Both the position numbers and the translations under genes were made by a program. The notes under the pieces were generated by a model. That model was not told the DNA's origin, made no database searches, and was given only the letters and a program-made list of their open reading frames with translations. Source: an uncultured Candidatus Competibacteraceae bacterium (lineage in GTDB: Bacteria > Pseudomonadota > Gammaproteobacteria > Competibacterales > Competibacteraceae). From it: 64,000 bases of DNA. The DNA lies in assembly GCA_903879705.1 (NCBI GenBank), contig CAIRMO010000077.1, positions 1 through 64,000 on the forward strand, written 5' to 3'. The number at the start of each line of letters is the position of its first letter. The first letter of the stretch is position 1. This document shows, in pieces, positions 45,320-54,436 of the stretch.

Positions 45320-46657
45320 TCAGCACGGCGCTTCCGCCCCATTACGGGCGTAGAACCACCAGTTAATTCCAACATTGATCACATAGAAGACTGCCAGCGC
45401 ATACAGGAAGGCGTTGACCGATCCAGTGACCGCAAATGACGCGCCAATCAGCGATCCCCAGATAAATGGCCCAAACGCAGCCATTGCGCCAGTAAAACCA
45501 ATCACGCCCCCAGCCTGACGCGGCGGGAAAATCATCGGCATTTGTTTGAACGTGCTGGCATTGCCCACTCCAGTAAAAAAGAACACGCCGAGCATTAACC
45601 CGACAAACATCGGGAACTGCTCCATCGAGGTTGGCGTGGTGTAAAAACTGACGCCGATCAGACAAACCAGCAGACCAACCCCGGAGATCTGCGTCACAAT
45701 AGCGCCGCCCACCTTGTCGGCAATCGGGCCGCCGATAACGCGGGCAGCGGAACCAATCAGTGGGCCGTAGAATGCCCAAGCCAGCGGATCCGGGCCACCC
45801 GGCAAAACTCCGTACAGTTGTTTAATCAGTAGTGGAAAAGTGGCGGCGAAACCGGAAAATGAACCGAAGGTCATGATGTACAGACTGGTCATCATCCAGG
45901 TGTGCTTGTTGCTGAAAATATCGAGCTGCTCAGTGATATTAGCTCGCACCGGAACCGACTTGAGCCAAATCCAGCCGGCAATTGCAAATACCACAATGAA
46001 CGGCACATAAACCAGTGCGGCATTTTGCAGCCACATCGGCTTACTTACATCACCCTTGGTAAACGTCAGCGGATCGCCGGCCAGCGTCCCAAACAAGGCA
46101 AAGCCGATAATCCACGGCGTGATGAACTGCACCACGCTGACCCCAAAATTACCAATGCCGGCTTGAATGGCCAGCGCGGTGCCTTGCAAGCGTTTCGGGA
46201 AAAACAGGCTGGTCGAAGGCATGAATGAGGAGAAGTTGCCGCCGCCCAGTCCAGCCAGAAACGACAGGGTTAATAACACCCAATACGGCGTGGTCGGGTC
46301 TTGCACCGCATAGAACCAACCGAGCGCTGGAATCAATAGCGACAGGGTAGAAAAAGTCACGACATGGCGGGTGCCATAGATCGGAGTTAAAAAGGTATGG
46401 AGAGTACGCAGAATGCCAGCGGCGAAGCCCGGCATGGCGATCAGCCAGAACAATTCGTTGGCCGATAGCTTGAAACCAACATTGGGCAACCGCACCACCA
46501 GCGCCGACACCATAAACCAGACGATGAAGGCCATCGTTAGATTGAGGGTAGTAATGGTCAAGGTGCGCCATGCAATGGATTTGCCGGTTTTCTCCCAGAA
46601 GTCCGGGTCTTCCGGAGTCCAGGATTTTAGCCAAGTTCGGGGATTGTGTTCAGTCAT
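45320..46657 (-). CDS. narK: Nitrate/nitrite transporter, NarK family (MFS)
   Basis: 445-aa MFS protein with about 12 membrane helices, probably a NarK2-like nitrate/nitrite exchanger. Conserved stretches are FLAGLGGGNFSSFMPSTSLFFP, shown here as GLGGGNFSS (nitrate signature 1), and FFTGVGNASTFKQMPMIFP (signature 2 region). The N-terminal MTEHNPRTWLKSWTPEDPDF is the usual cytoplasmic start of NarK2. It resembles the second half of the upstream fused transporter. It lies between that gene and narG on the same strand. Confidence 0.93.
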   Translation of the reverse strand: MTEHNPRTWLKSWTPEDPDFWEKTGKSIAWRTLTITTLNLTMAFIVWFMVSALVVRLPNVGFKLSANELFWLIAMPGFAAGILRTLHTFLTPIYGTRHVVTFSTLSLLIPALGWFYAVQDPTTPYWVLLTLSFLAGLGGGNFSSFMPSTSLFFPKRLQGTALAIQAGIGNFGVSVVQFITPWIIGFALFGTLAGDPLTFTKGDVSKPMWLQNAALVYVPFIVVFAIAGWIWLKSVPVRANITEQLDIFSNKHTWMMTSLYIMTFGSFSGFAATFPLLIKQLYGVLPGGPDPLAWAFYGPLIGSAARVIGGPIADKVGGAIVTQISGVGLLVCLIGVSFYTTPTSMEQFPMFVGLMLGVFFFTGVGNASTFKQMPMIFPPRQAGGVIGFTGAMAAFGPFIWGSLIGASFAVTGSVNAFLYALAVFYVINVGINWWFYARNGAEAPC

Positions 46658-46770
46658 ATAGAGACGCTCCAGTTAAATCAAAACGGAAACATGGGCCACG
46701 AAATAACACGGAAGACACGAAAAAAGATGGAAAAGTTAACGGCTAGATTTCTTTAACCTTTAACCTCGAC

Positions 46771-49467
46771 TCAGCAAGGTACTGCCGCCGCTTTGCGGGC
46801 ATACCACTGCCAAGTAATAAACAGGCAACTCAGGTAGAACAGGCTGAAGAAGATCAACGCGCCTTGCGGGCCGCCGCTCAAGTCAAAAGATGCGCCGTAA
46901 GCAATCGGAATGAAGAACCCGCCAAATGCGGCTACCGCTGAACTGAAACCGAGCGTTGCCGCTGCTTCGGTCACACCGTCGCGCCGGGCCTGCACCAAGG
47001 CGGCTTCGCCCTGACCCGCCGCTTGCTGTTCACGCAGGCTACGGAAAATAGTCGGAATCATGCGAAAGGTGGAGCCGTTGCCGAGGCCCGCCGCTAAAAA
47101 CAGGATCAAAAACATCAGCACGAAGCCGACGACGCTGCCGCTGTCGGCCACTCCTGGCATTGGCAAAAACGGGATCGCTGCTAATGGCGCTGCGGCCATA
47201 ACCGCAAAGCTCCAAAAGGTAATTCTCGCCCCGCCATTCCGATCAGCCAGCCAACCGCCAATGGGTCGCACCAGCGCCGCCAGTAACGGGCCAATAAAGG
47301 CGAATTTAAAGGCGTCCACTGTCGGAAATTCAGTATTAACCAGCATCGGGAAACTGGCTGCCAAACCAATGAACGAGCCGAAAGTGCCGGTATACAGCCA
47401 GCTCATCAGCCATTGATGCTTGTGCCTGAAGATCGCAGTTTGATCGGCGAATCCGGCTTTTACCGTGGCGATATTATCCATGCCGAACCAGGCGGCGACG
47501 GCAGCGGTGACTATGAAGGGTACCCAGATAAACCCGGCGTTTTGTAGCCAGATACGGGTGTCAGAACCATCATTCAGGGTTTGCGCTTGGCCGCCGAGAA
47601 TCAGCAACGCTCCGCCATAAACCGCAATCGGCGTGATCAATTGCGCGAGTCCGACGCCCAAATTGCCGACCCCGGCGTTCAGCCCCAGCGCGGTGCCTTG
47701 TAGCCGTTGCGGGTAGAAGAAGCTGATATTAGCCATGCTGGAGGAGAAGTTGCCCGCGCCGAGTCCGCATAACAGGGCAATGACGACAAATACCGGATAG
47801 TTGGTGTTGATGTCTTGCACTGCAACACCGATCCATAGCGTCGGCAGTAACAACAGCGCGGTGCTAAATACCGTCCAGTTGCGCCCGCCAAAGATCGGCA
47901 CCACAAAAGAATACAGCACTCGAAACAGCGCCCCCGACAAGCCGGGCAGCGCCGCCAGCCAGAACAACTGGTTCGGGGTGAACTTGAAACCGACCAGCGG
48001 CAACTTGACTACGATCACGCTCCACACCACCCACACCGCGAAGGCCAGCAGCAGGGCGGGCATCGACAGCCACAAGTTGCGGTTGGCAATGGCGCGACCG
48101 GTCTGCTCCCAGAAGCCTTGATCGTCGGGTCGCCAGTCGATCAGTAAATGCCGGCGCGGGCGGAGATGCTCGATCAGTTCCGCCTGTTCCAGTTCGGCGC
48201 GGGCCGCGGCGTGTTTGTCGAGAATGGCTTCGCGCTCGTTATTTTCGGCCACCCAAGTCCAGATCATAGTGACCACCACCAGCAGGAACATCAGCATGAA
48301 ACAACTGCTGCGAACCCCGACGGCATCAGCCACGACCCCGAACATGATCGGCAACACGAAGCCGCCCAGTCCACCGATCAAGCCGACGATGCCGCCCACC
48401 ACGCCCATTTGCCCCGGAAAGTGATCGGCCAGACTGCGATAAACACTAGCCTTACCAAAGCCCTGCGCCAGTCCGATCACGAAGACCAGAATGGTAAACA
48501 GCACGATGCCGAGGCCGAGATTGACCGCAATATCGCCCTTGATGCCGTGAATGACCAAGGTGGTCGGTGGATAACTGAGCAGGAACAGGCCCACCAAACT
48601 GACCCACAGTACCCACCAGGTTACGGTATTGCCGCCCCATTTGTCCGAGGCCCAGCCGCCAAGCGCACGGATTGCCCCAGAGGGGAGATCGAAGAAGATG
48701 GTCAGAAAGGCAGCGGTCGCCAGTGGCAGACCGTATTCGCCGACATAGTATTTGGGCAACCACAGCGCCAGCGCCACAAACCCGCCGAACACGAAGGCAT
48801 AAGCCAGACCGAAGCGCCAGACCCGGGCGTCGAGCAGGGGCATAAGCTGCTGACCGAGGGTAGGCTGGGGCCGGTTCGCCGCCATGCCTTTCTCATGCAG
48901 CGGGTCGGGATAGGTGAAGAACCAGAACAGCACCGCCATCACCACCAGTGCCACGGCATAAATCTTTGGCACCATCTGCCACGCGCCAAACGCACCAATA
49001 ATCAGCGGGGCGATGAACTTGGTCAGCGAGGAACCCGCGTTGCCTGCGCCGAAAATGCCCATCGCGGTGCCTTGCCGTTCCTTGCTGAACCACGCCGAGG
49101 TATAGGCAATGCCGACCGCAAACGAACCGCCGGCCAGCCCAATGAACAAGCCCAAGGTCAGGTAATGCCAGTATTCGGTGGCATAGGACAGCAGCCAGGT
49201 GGGGATTGCCACCAGCAGCATTTGCAGGAAAAACACGATTCGTCCGCCGTAGCGGTCAGTCAGAATGCCCAGCGGTAGCCGCACCAGCGATCCAGTCAAA
49301 ATCGGCGTTGCCACCAGCAGGCCAAATTCGGTTTCATTAAGATTCAGTTCTGCTTTGATTTTGATACCGATGACTGAAAACATGACCCACACGGCAAAAT
49401 TCACCGCGAAGGCCATCGTACTCATGGTCAGGACCGAAACTTGTTTTTTCTGAAACGTCATAGCCAT
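46771..49467 (-). CDS. narK: Fused NarK1-NarK2 nitrate transporter
   Basis: Double-length MFS protein, about 898 aa and 24 membrane helices. The first half (about 1-420, VSVLTMSTMAFAVNFAVWVM, AGGSFAVGIAYTSAWFS) is of the NarK1 type, a nitrate/proton symporter. A cytoplasmic linker (LEQAELIEHLRPRRHLLIDW) leads to a NarK2-type half with LLCGLGAGNFSSSMANISFF and GNGSTFRMIPTIFR. Fusions of this type are known from denitrifiers such as Paracoccus. Start 49467 (MAMTFQKKQ) or 49461 is preferred over the longer frame from 49536. Confidence 0.93.
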   Translation of the reverse strand: MAMTFQKKQVSVLTMSTMAFAVNFAVWVMFSVIGIKIKAELNLNETEFGLLVATPILTGSLVRLPLGILTDRYGGRIVFFLQMLLVAIPTWLLSYATEYWHYLTLGLFIGLAGGSFAVGIAYTSAWFSKERQGTAMGIFGAGNAGSSLTKFIAPLIIGAFGAWQMVPKIYAVALVVMAVLFWFFTYPDPLHEKGMAANRPQPTLGQQLMPLLDARVWRFGLAYAFVFGGFVALALWLPKYYVGEYGLPLATAAFLTIFFDLPSGAIRALGGWASDKWGGNTVTWWVLWVSLVGLFLLSYPPTTLVIHGIKGDIAVNLGLGIVLFTILVFVIGLAQGFGKASVYRSLADHFPGQMGVVGGIVGLIGGLGGFVLPIMFGVVADAVGVRSSCFMLMFLLVVVTMIWTWVAENNEREAILDKHAAARAELEQAELIEHLRPRRHLLIDWRPDDQGFWEQTGRAIANRNLWLSMPALLLAFAVWVVWSVIVVKLPLVGFKFTPNQLFWLAALPGLSGALFRVLYSFVVPIFGGRNWTVFSTALLLLPTLWIGVAVQDINTNYPVFVVIALLCGLGAGNFSSSMANISFFYPQRLQGTALGLNAGVGNLGVGLAQLITPIAVYGGALLILGGQAQTLNDGSDTRIWLQNAGFIWVPFIVTAAVAAWFGMDNIATVKAGFADQTAIFRHKHQWLMSWLYTGTFGSFIGLAASFPMLVNTEFPTVDAFKFAFIGPLLAALVRPIGGWLADRNGGARITFWSFAVMAAAPLAAIPFLPMPGVADSGSVVGFVLMFLILFLAAGLGNGSTFRMIPTIFRSLREQQAAGQGEAALVQARRDGVTEAAATLGFSSAVAAFGGFFIPIAYGASFDLSGGPQGALIFFSLFYLSCLFITWQWYARKAAAVPC

Positions 49468-49807
49468 CCCGGTAAACCGCCAGTTGGGCGGGAAGTAACG
49501 CCTGTGGAGAGGAAGGCACTGGCTAGGATTTAACAACCCTGGTGAAACCGGCCTCGTTGAAGCAGGAGGTCAGCCATAAAATAAAACGCTATGGTTTATG
49601 CAACGGTAGGTTCCTAAGAACGGCGGAGATGGTAGAATAAATGATGACCAAAATCAACCCGTTTTTCAGCAGTTGCCAACCCTTACACAAGGTTGCACCG
49701 TGAATATGATGCGATGAAACACGTTAAATCACTAGATTATTTTCAATAGCTGCTGACCGCACCATGACCGAATTGATGACCTGATCGAAAAATATAGGGT
49801 GACCAAC
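49468..49807. promoter_or_regulatory. Divergent intergenic region between the nar block and mobA
   Basis: About 340 nt that must contain the promoters for the minus-strand narK-narGHJI-moaA block and the plus-strand mobA gene. I searched by eye for an FNR box (TTGAT-N4-ATCAA) and NarL heptamers and found none that fits; the nearest, ttgatgacctgatcg at about 49774, has the wrong second half. Confidence 0.4.
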
Positions 49808-50398
49808 ATGATCGACTGCCCAAGCGCCATCACCGGCGTCATTCTAGCCGGGGGACGGGCGGAACGAATGGGCGGACAAGATAAAGGACTCTTGCCGCTG
49901 GCCGGTGAGCCGTTGATCGCGCACAGCATTCGCCGGTTGCAACCGCAGGTAGCGGAACTGCTGATCAGCGCCAATCGCAATCTGGCGATTTACCGGACCT
50001 TCGGCTGTCGGGTGATCAGTGACGGTTCGGAGCCCCGGTTCCGGGGACCGTTGGCCGGGATATTGGCGGCATTGTCGGCGGCAAAGACGCCTTATCTACT
50101 GACTGCGCCGTGTGATTCACCGTGGTTGCCGCCCGATTATGCAGCGCGGATGGCAGCAGTGCTGACCCGCGAGGGCGCATTGATCAGCGTGGCGGTTCAC
50201 GAGGAGAGTTGGCAGCCGGTATTTGCGCTATTGCCGATTACCTTGCGGGACGATCTGACGGAATGGCTGGCGACCGATCAGCGCGGGGTCGGACGCTGGT
50301 TGCAACGGTTTCAGCCGGCGCGGGTGAAGTTCGCCGACGGGCCGGCCTTGTTCCGCAACCTTAATACGCCGCAAGATTGGGCGGAATGGGCATCCTGA
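49808..50398 (+). CDS. mobA: Molybdenum cofactor guanylyltransferase
   Basis: Couples GMP to molybdopterin to give MGD, the form needed by NarG. About 196 aa. The nucleotidyltransferase signature LAGGRAERMGGQDKGLLPL is nearly the family consensus, followed by PLIAHSIRRLQPQ and the metal-binding TAPCDSPWLPP. AGGGTGA precedes the ATG at 49808; a GTG at 49799 is in frame and also possible. Divergent from the nar genes it serves. Confidence 0.95.
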   Translation: MIDCPSAITGVILAGGRAERMGGQDKGLLPLAGEPLIAHSIRRLQPQVAELLISANRNLAIYRTFGCRVISDGSEPRFRGPLAGILAALSAAKTPYLLTAPCDSPWLPPDYAARMAAVLTREGALISVAVHEESWQPVFALLPITLRDDLTEWLATDQRGVGRWLQRFQPARVKFADGPALFRNLNTPQDWAEWAS

Positions 50399-50429
50399 CT
50401 TGTTGCCAAGGTGGTTCAACTCGGTCGGG

Positions 50430-51470
50430 TTAAACCGTATTTTTGCGCGGATCGAACGCATCGCGCACGGCCTCGCCCACAAATACCAGCAAGCTCAGCA
50501 TCAGCGCCGTCAGCATGAAGCCGGAGACGCCCAGCCACGGCGCTTGCAGGTTATCCTTGCCTTGGCGCAGCAGATCGCCCAGGGAAGCGGAACCCGGCGG
50601 CAGGCCCAAACCGAGAAAATCCAGCGCAGTCAGCGCCACAATAGAACCGGACAGAATAAACGGCATGAAGGTCAGGGTTGCCACCATCGCATTCGGCAGG
50701 ACATGCTTGAAGATGATCCGGCCATCGGACAAGCCCAGGGCGCGGGCAGCGCGGACGTAATCAAAGTTGCGGGCGCGGAGAAATTCGGCCCGTACTACGC
50801 CCACCAGTGAAGTCCAGCCAAACAGCATCAGGATCAGCAATAAAGTCCAGAATCCTGGCGCGACTACGCTGGAGACGATGATCAGAATGAACAGTTGCGG
50901 CAGCCCGCCCCAGATTTCCAGAAAGCGCTGAAAGATTAAGTCCAGCCGCCCGCCGAAATAGCCCTGCACCGCCCCTGCCGCTACCCCGACAATCGAAGAA
51001 GTCAGGGTTAGCAGCAGGCCGAACAACACCGAAATCCGCAAACCATAAATCAGGCGGGCCATGACATCGCGGCCCTGGTCATCGGTACCTAGCCAGTTGT
51101 CGGCGGAAGGCGGGGCCGGCGCGGGAACCGGCAATTGATAATTAACCGTGTCATAGCGAAAGCGGATCGGCGGCCATAGCATCCAGCCGTGTTCGTGAAT
51201 CAGTTGCGCTAGATAGGGATCGCGGTAATTGGCTTCGCTGGGAAAGACGCCGTCGAAGTCGGTTTCCGCATAATCCTTGAAGACCGGGTAATAAAATGAG
51301 TCGCGGTAATGAATCAGCAGAGGCCGATCATTGGCGATGAATTCGGCGCCCAGGCTCAGTCCGAATAGCAGCAGGAATAGCCACAGCGACCAATAGCCGC
51401 GTTGGTTGGCGCGGAATTGCATTAATCGGCGCTGGGTCAGCGGATTAAGATGAATCAGAAGTGGTTTCAT
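50430..51470 (-). CDS. ABC peptide transporter permease, YejE-like
   Basis: 346-aa inner-membrane permease of a peptide/oligopeptide (microcin C-type) ABC importer. A long N-terminal periplasmic segment after TM1 contains FYYPVFKDYAETDFDGVFPSEA, diagnostic of YejE. The permease core has NWLGTDDQGRDVMARLIYGL and the EAA loop (VRAARALGLSDGRIIFKHVLPN). The usual partners yejA, yejB and yejF are not next to it, because the flanks are mobA (plus) and alaA (plus), so the gene stands alone here. Confidence 0.9.
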   Translation of the reverse strand: MKPLLIHLNPLTQRRLMQFRANQRGYWSLWLFLLLFGLSLGAEFIANDRPLLIHYRDSFYYPVFKDYAETDFDGVFPSEANYRDPYLAQLIHEHGWMLWPPIRFRYDTVNYQLPVPAPAPPSADNWLGTDDQGRDVMARLIYGLRISVLFGLLLTLTSSIVGVAAGAVQGYFGGRLDLIFQRFLEIWGGLPQLFILIIVSSVVAPGFWTLLLILMLFGWTSLVGVVRAEFLRARNFDYVRAARALGLSDGRIIFKHVLPNAMVATLTFMPFILSGSIVALTALDFLGLGLPPGSASLGDLLRQGKDNLQAPWLGVSGFMLTALMLSLLVFVGEAVRDAFDPRKNTV

Positions 51471-51704
51471 GGTGGCGTTGTTTACCGTTGTTTATCAGAT
51501 AGTATAATAATGAAACACAAATAAACGTATTTTATAGTATGTCAAATAAACTCGTACCCTGTTGAAGATCGATGCTATTGGAAACGCCGGGCTGGTGAAA
51601 TAGCATCGGACACCGCGACGACGGACCAGCGCGGCGCAAAACCCAATACCGGTTTTTTTAGGTACAATTCCGGTCCGATTCCCGCCATTCAAAAGGACCC
51701 CCCG

Positions 51705-52931
51705 ATGCAACCCGTTTTGAAATCCGCCAAGCTGGCCAACGTCTGTTATGACATTCGCGGCCCGGTACTGGCGCGCGCCAAACAGATGGAAGACGAAGGA
51801 CAGCGTATCACCAAGCTCAATCTCGGCAACCCGGCCCCCTTCGGTTTCCTCGCCCCGGACGAGCTGGTGCAAGACGTGATCCGCAACCTGCCGGACGCCT
51901 CCGGCTACTGTGATTCCAAAGGGCTGTTCGCGGCGCGCAAGGCGGTGATGCATTACACCCAGCAGAAGCAGATTCGCGGCATCCACGTTGAGGATATTTA
52001 CATCGGCAATGGCGTATCCGAATTGATTGTGATGGCGCTGCAAGCCCTGTTGAACAATGGCGACGAAGTGTTGATTCCGGCCCCCGACTATCCCTTGTGG
52101 ACAGCGGCAGTCAGCCTGTCCGGCGGGATACCGCGCCATTATCTCTGCGACGAACAAGCCGGCTGGCTGCCGGATGTGGACGACCTGCGCGGCAAGATCA
52201 CGCCTAACACCCGGGCGCTGGTGATCATCAATCCCAATAACCCGACCGGCGCGTTGTATCCGGTGGAGCTGCTACGGGAGCTGGTCGAAATCGCCCGTCA
52301 GCATCAACTCATTATTTACGCTGACGAGATCTACGACAAAGTGCTTTACGACGGGAACCGGCATACTTCAATTGCCGCGTTGACCGAAGACGTGTTGTGT
52401 CTGACGTTCAACGGCCTGTCGAAAAACTACCGGGCCTGCGGCTACCGGGCGGGCTGGATGATCGTATCCGGCGAGCAGAGCCATGCCCAGGACTATATCG
52501 AGGGCCTGAACATTCTTTCCTCGATGCGGTTATGCGCCAATGTTCCGGCTCAGTACGCGATCCAGACCGCTTTGGGCGGCTACCAGAGCATCGACGATCT
52601 GGTGCTGCCCACCGGCCGGTTGGGCAAACAGCGCGATGTGGCGTTCGAGTTGCTCACCGCGTTACCCGGCGTCAGTTGCGTCAAACCCCAGGCTGCGCTG
52701 TATCTTTTTCCCCGGCTCGATCTGCGTCGCTACCCGATCGCTGATGACCAGCAGTTTGTTCTGGATTTGCTGCTGGAGGAGAAAGTGCTGCTGGTGCAGG
52801 GCAGTGGTTTCAACTGGCCGCATCCCGATCACCTGCGGATTGTGTTTCTGCCCCACGAAGATGATCTGATCGATGCTATCGGGCGCTTCGGGCGCTTTCT
52901 GGAGCGGTATCACGCCCGTCATGCGTTGTGA
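51705..52931 (+). CDS. alaA: Alanine/glutamate-pyruvate aminotransferase AlaA
   Basis: PLP-dependent class I aminotransferase, 408 aa, very close to E. coli AlaA. It has KLANVCYDIRGPVL at the start, NLGNPAPFGF, YIGNGVSELIVMALQALL, PDYPLWTAAVSLSGG, INPNNPTGA and YADEIYDKVLYD. FNGLSKNYRACGYRAGWM carries the PLP lysine. Role: alanine synthesis from pyruvate and glutamate. AAAGGA lies before the start. Upstream AT-rich gap 51471-51704 holds the promoters of this gene and the divergent permease. Confidence 0.94.
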   Translation: MQPVLKSAKLANVCYDIRGPVLARAKQMEDEGQRITKLNLGNPAPFGFLAPDELVQDVIRNLPDASGYCDSKGLFAARKAVMHYTQQKQIRGIHVEDIYIGNGVSELIVMALQALLNNGDEVLIPAPDYPLWTAAVSLSGGIPRHYLCDEQAGWLPDVDDLRGKITPNTRALVIINPNNPTGALYPVELLRELVEIARQHQLIIYADEIYDKVLYDGNRHTSIAALTEDVLCLTFNGLSKNYRACGYRAGWMIVSGEQSHAQDYIEGLNILSSMRLCANVPAQYAIQTALGGYQSIDDLVLPTGRLGKQRDVAFELLTALPGVSCVKPQAALYLFPRLDLRRYPIADDQQFVLDLLLEEKVLLVQGSGFNWPHPDHLRIVFLPHEDDLIDAIGRFGRFLERYHARHAL

Positions 52932-52943
52932 GGATTCAACGGC

Positions 52944-53522
52944 TTACTGCTTGAGCGTCCGCCCGAGCTGATAAAACTCATCGTTCGGGCGCAGGCTGAT
53001 CAGATTGGCCATCCGGTTGGACAGGGCGAAAAACGCAGCAACAGCTCCGATGTCCCAGATATCCTCGTCAGTAAAGCCGTGATCACGCAGAGCAGCAAAG
53101 TCGGCATCGGCAATAACGTGGGCTTCACTGGCGACTTTCAGCGCAAAATCCAGCATGGCTTTTTGACGCGGGGTCAAATCGGCCTTGCGGTAGTTGACGG
53201 CAACCTGGTCGGCAATCCGGTGATCCTTGGCGCGAATCCGCAAGATCGCGCCGTGGGCGACTACGCAATACTGACATTGATTGGCGTTCGAGGTCGCTAC
53301 CACGATCATTTCCCGTTCGGCCTTGGTCAAGCCGCTGTCCTTTTCCATCAAGGCATCGTGATAGGCGAAAAATGCCCGGAATTCGTCGGGCCGGTGGGCC
53401 AGTGCGGCAAAAACATTGGGAATGAAGCCGGATTTTTCCTGCACCGCCAAAATGCGGGTGCGGAGGTCTTCGGGCAGGTCGTCGAGACTGGGAACGGGAT
53501 AACGGCTGATGGGGGCGGTCAT
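52944..53522 (-). CDS. Peroxidase-related AhpD/CMD-family protein
   Basis: 192-aa AhpD-like (carboxymuconolactone decarboxylase) fold protein of the 'uncharacterized peroxidase-related' group. The redox motif is CQYCVVAHG, with E/H residues just upstream in LTKAEREMIVVATSNAN. KLTPRQKAMLDF-like DLTPRQKAMLDFALKV is a family mark. It is convergent with alaA, with 12 nt between stop codons. Likely peroxide or thiol chemistry; no substrate known. Confidence 0.87.
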   Translation of the reverse strand: MTAPISRYPVPSLDDLPEDLRTRILAVQEKSGFIPNVFAALAHRPDEFRAFFAYHDALMEKDSGLTKAEREMIVVATSNANQCQYCVVAHGAILRIRAKDHRIADQVAVNYRKADLTPRQKAMLDFALKVASEAHVIADADFAALRDHGFTDEDIWDIGAVAAFFALSNRMANLISLRPNDEFYQLGRTLKQ

Positions 53523-53583
53523 GCTGGATTCCGGTGGGGTTGAATGGCTGAACCCATCATACCGGCAAAAACTGGCGTTTTTA

Positions 53584-53995
53584 CTAATACCGCGCGAGAG
53601 GTTCGATGCGGAAAACCTGATCGATTTCCACCTGGTCAGTGCGTTCGATGTACCGCACCATTCAGAACTTACCGTCGTCGTGCCGGGTGAGCATCATCGG
53701 CGCACCGTAGACCTTGTGTTCGGCCAGCAATACGCCGTCGCATCGGGTTCGCTGTCGGACAGCACAATGTCCAGTGACCACGGTTTGCAAGGTTCATTCT
53801 TGGCGTTGTGGGGATCGTCGGGGCGGGCGAACACCTCGGCAATCAAACCAGCCATGAGCGTTTTACCCGCTCCGGTTGGAGCTTCCAGCAGCACACACCC
53901 ATTAGAAAGCGCTGGCGGTGCGGCGGCTATGGTCGTCGGTCGCAAACTGAAGCGGGCCTTCGGCATAGCGGAATCCGGTCAACATTCCACAATTC
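53584..53995 (-). pseudogene. Helicase/ATPase gene remnant
   Basis: The best piece is CVLLEAPTGAGKTLMAGL followed by IAEVFARPDD, a Walker A start of a superfamily 2 DEAD/DEAH or type III restriction-like helicase. The neighbouring pieces lie in other frames: MLTGFRYAEGPLQFATDD upstream, and LLAEHKVYGAPMMLTRHDDG then YIERTDQVEIDQVFRIEPLA downstream. No Walker B or helicase C domain is present, so the gene is shifted in frame and has lost most of its length. Confidence 0.55.
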
Positions 53996-54436
53996 GGATC
54001 GGACGCCTATAGCGCAAAAAATCAAACTGCGATCTGTTATGTATCTAAAAACATGCATTTTAGGCCCTCAAGCGAAAGTCCTAAATCAGGATCAAGCCGG
54101 TGAGCGGTACACGAACGACCGCGGTGAAAAACGCCAGTACGAACATGTTCGCTGGGACGCGCTCGAACAGCGGATGATCGGGATATCCAGCAGAGATTTT
54201 TGCATTCATTCAACCATGTTGCGTTTAACCATTCGCCGGCAGACTGGTGCTGAATTGGATCGGGTTGCGCGGGAAAGGATGAATTATACTGGCGGCAATA
54301 GCCCGTTCCATACTGGATTTCGCGCCGCTGCGCCGGCGCCGCCTCAATCGCTTTCAGGGCAAGACGCCGGCTGAAAGCATCTTGAATTTTTTAAGAATGA
54401 CTCCAACGATTAACCACAGCTGAGGAGTTCCGTCCC
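53996..54436. other. Intergenic region upstream of the RND operon
   Basis: About 440 nt in which I see no confident gene. The open frames have no start with a ribosome-binding site and no recognised motif. The end carries the RND operon's Shine-Dalgarno GAGGAG. No adjacent TetR-type repressor gene was found, although many RND operons have one. Confidence 0.4.

Noticed and set aside
48148-49278. 376-codon open frame opposite the fused narK
   Set aside because: Antisense shadow rich in Gln and His with no recognised motif; the sense strand encodes a clear transporter.
49774-49788. FNR-like site upstream of mobA
   Set aside because: ttgatgacctgatcg has a first half-site but not the ATCAA half at the needed spacing.
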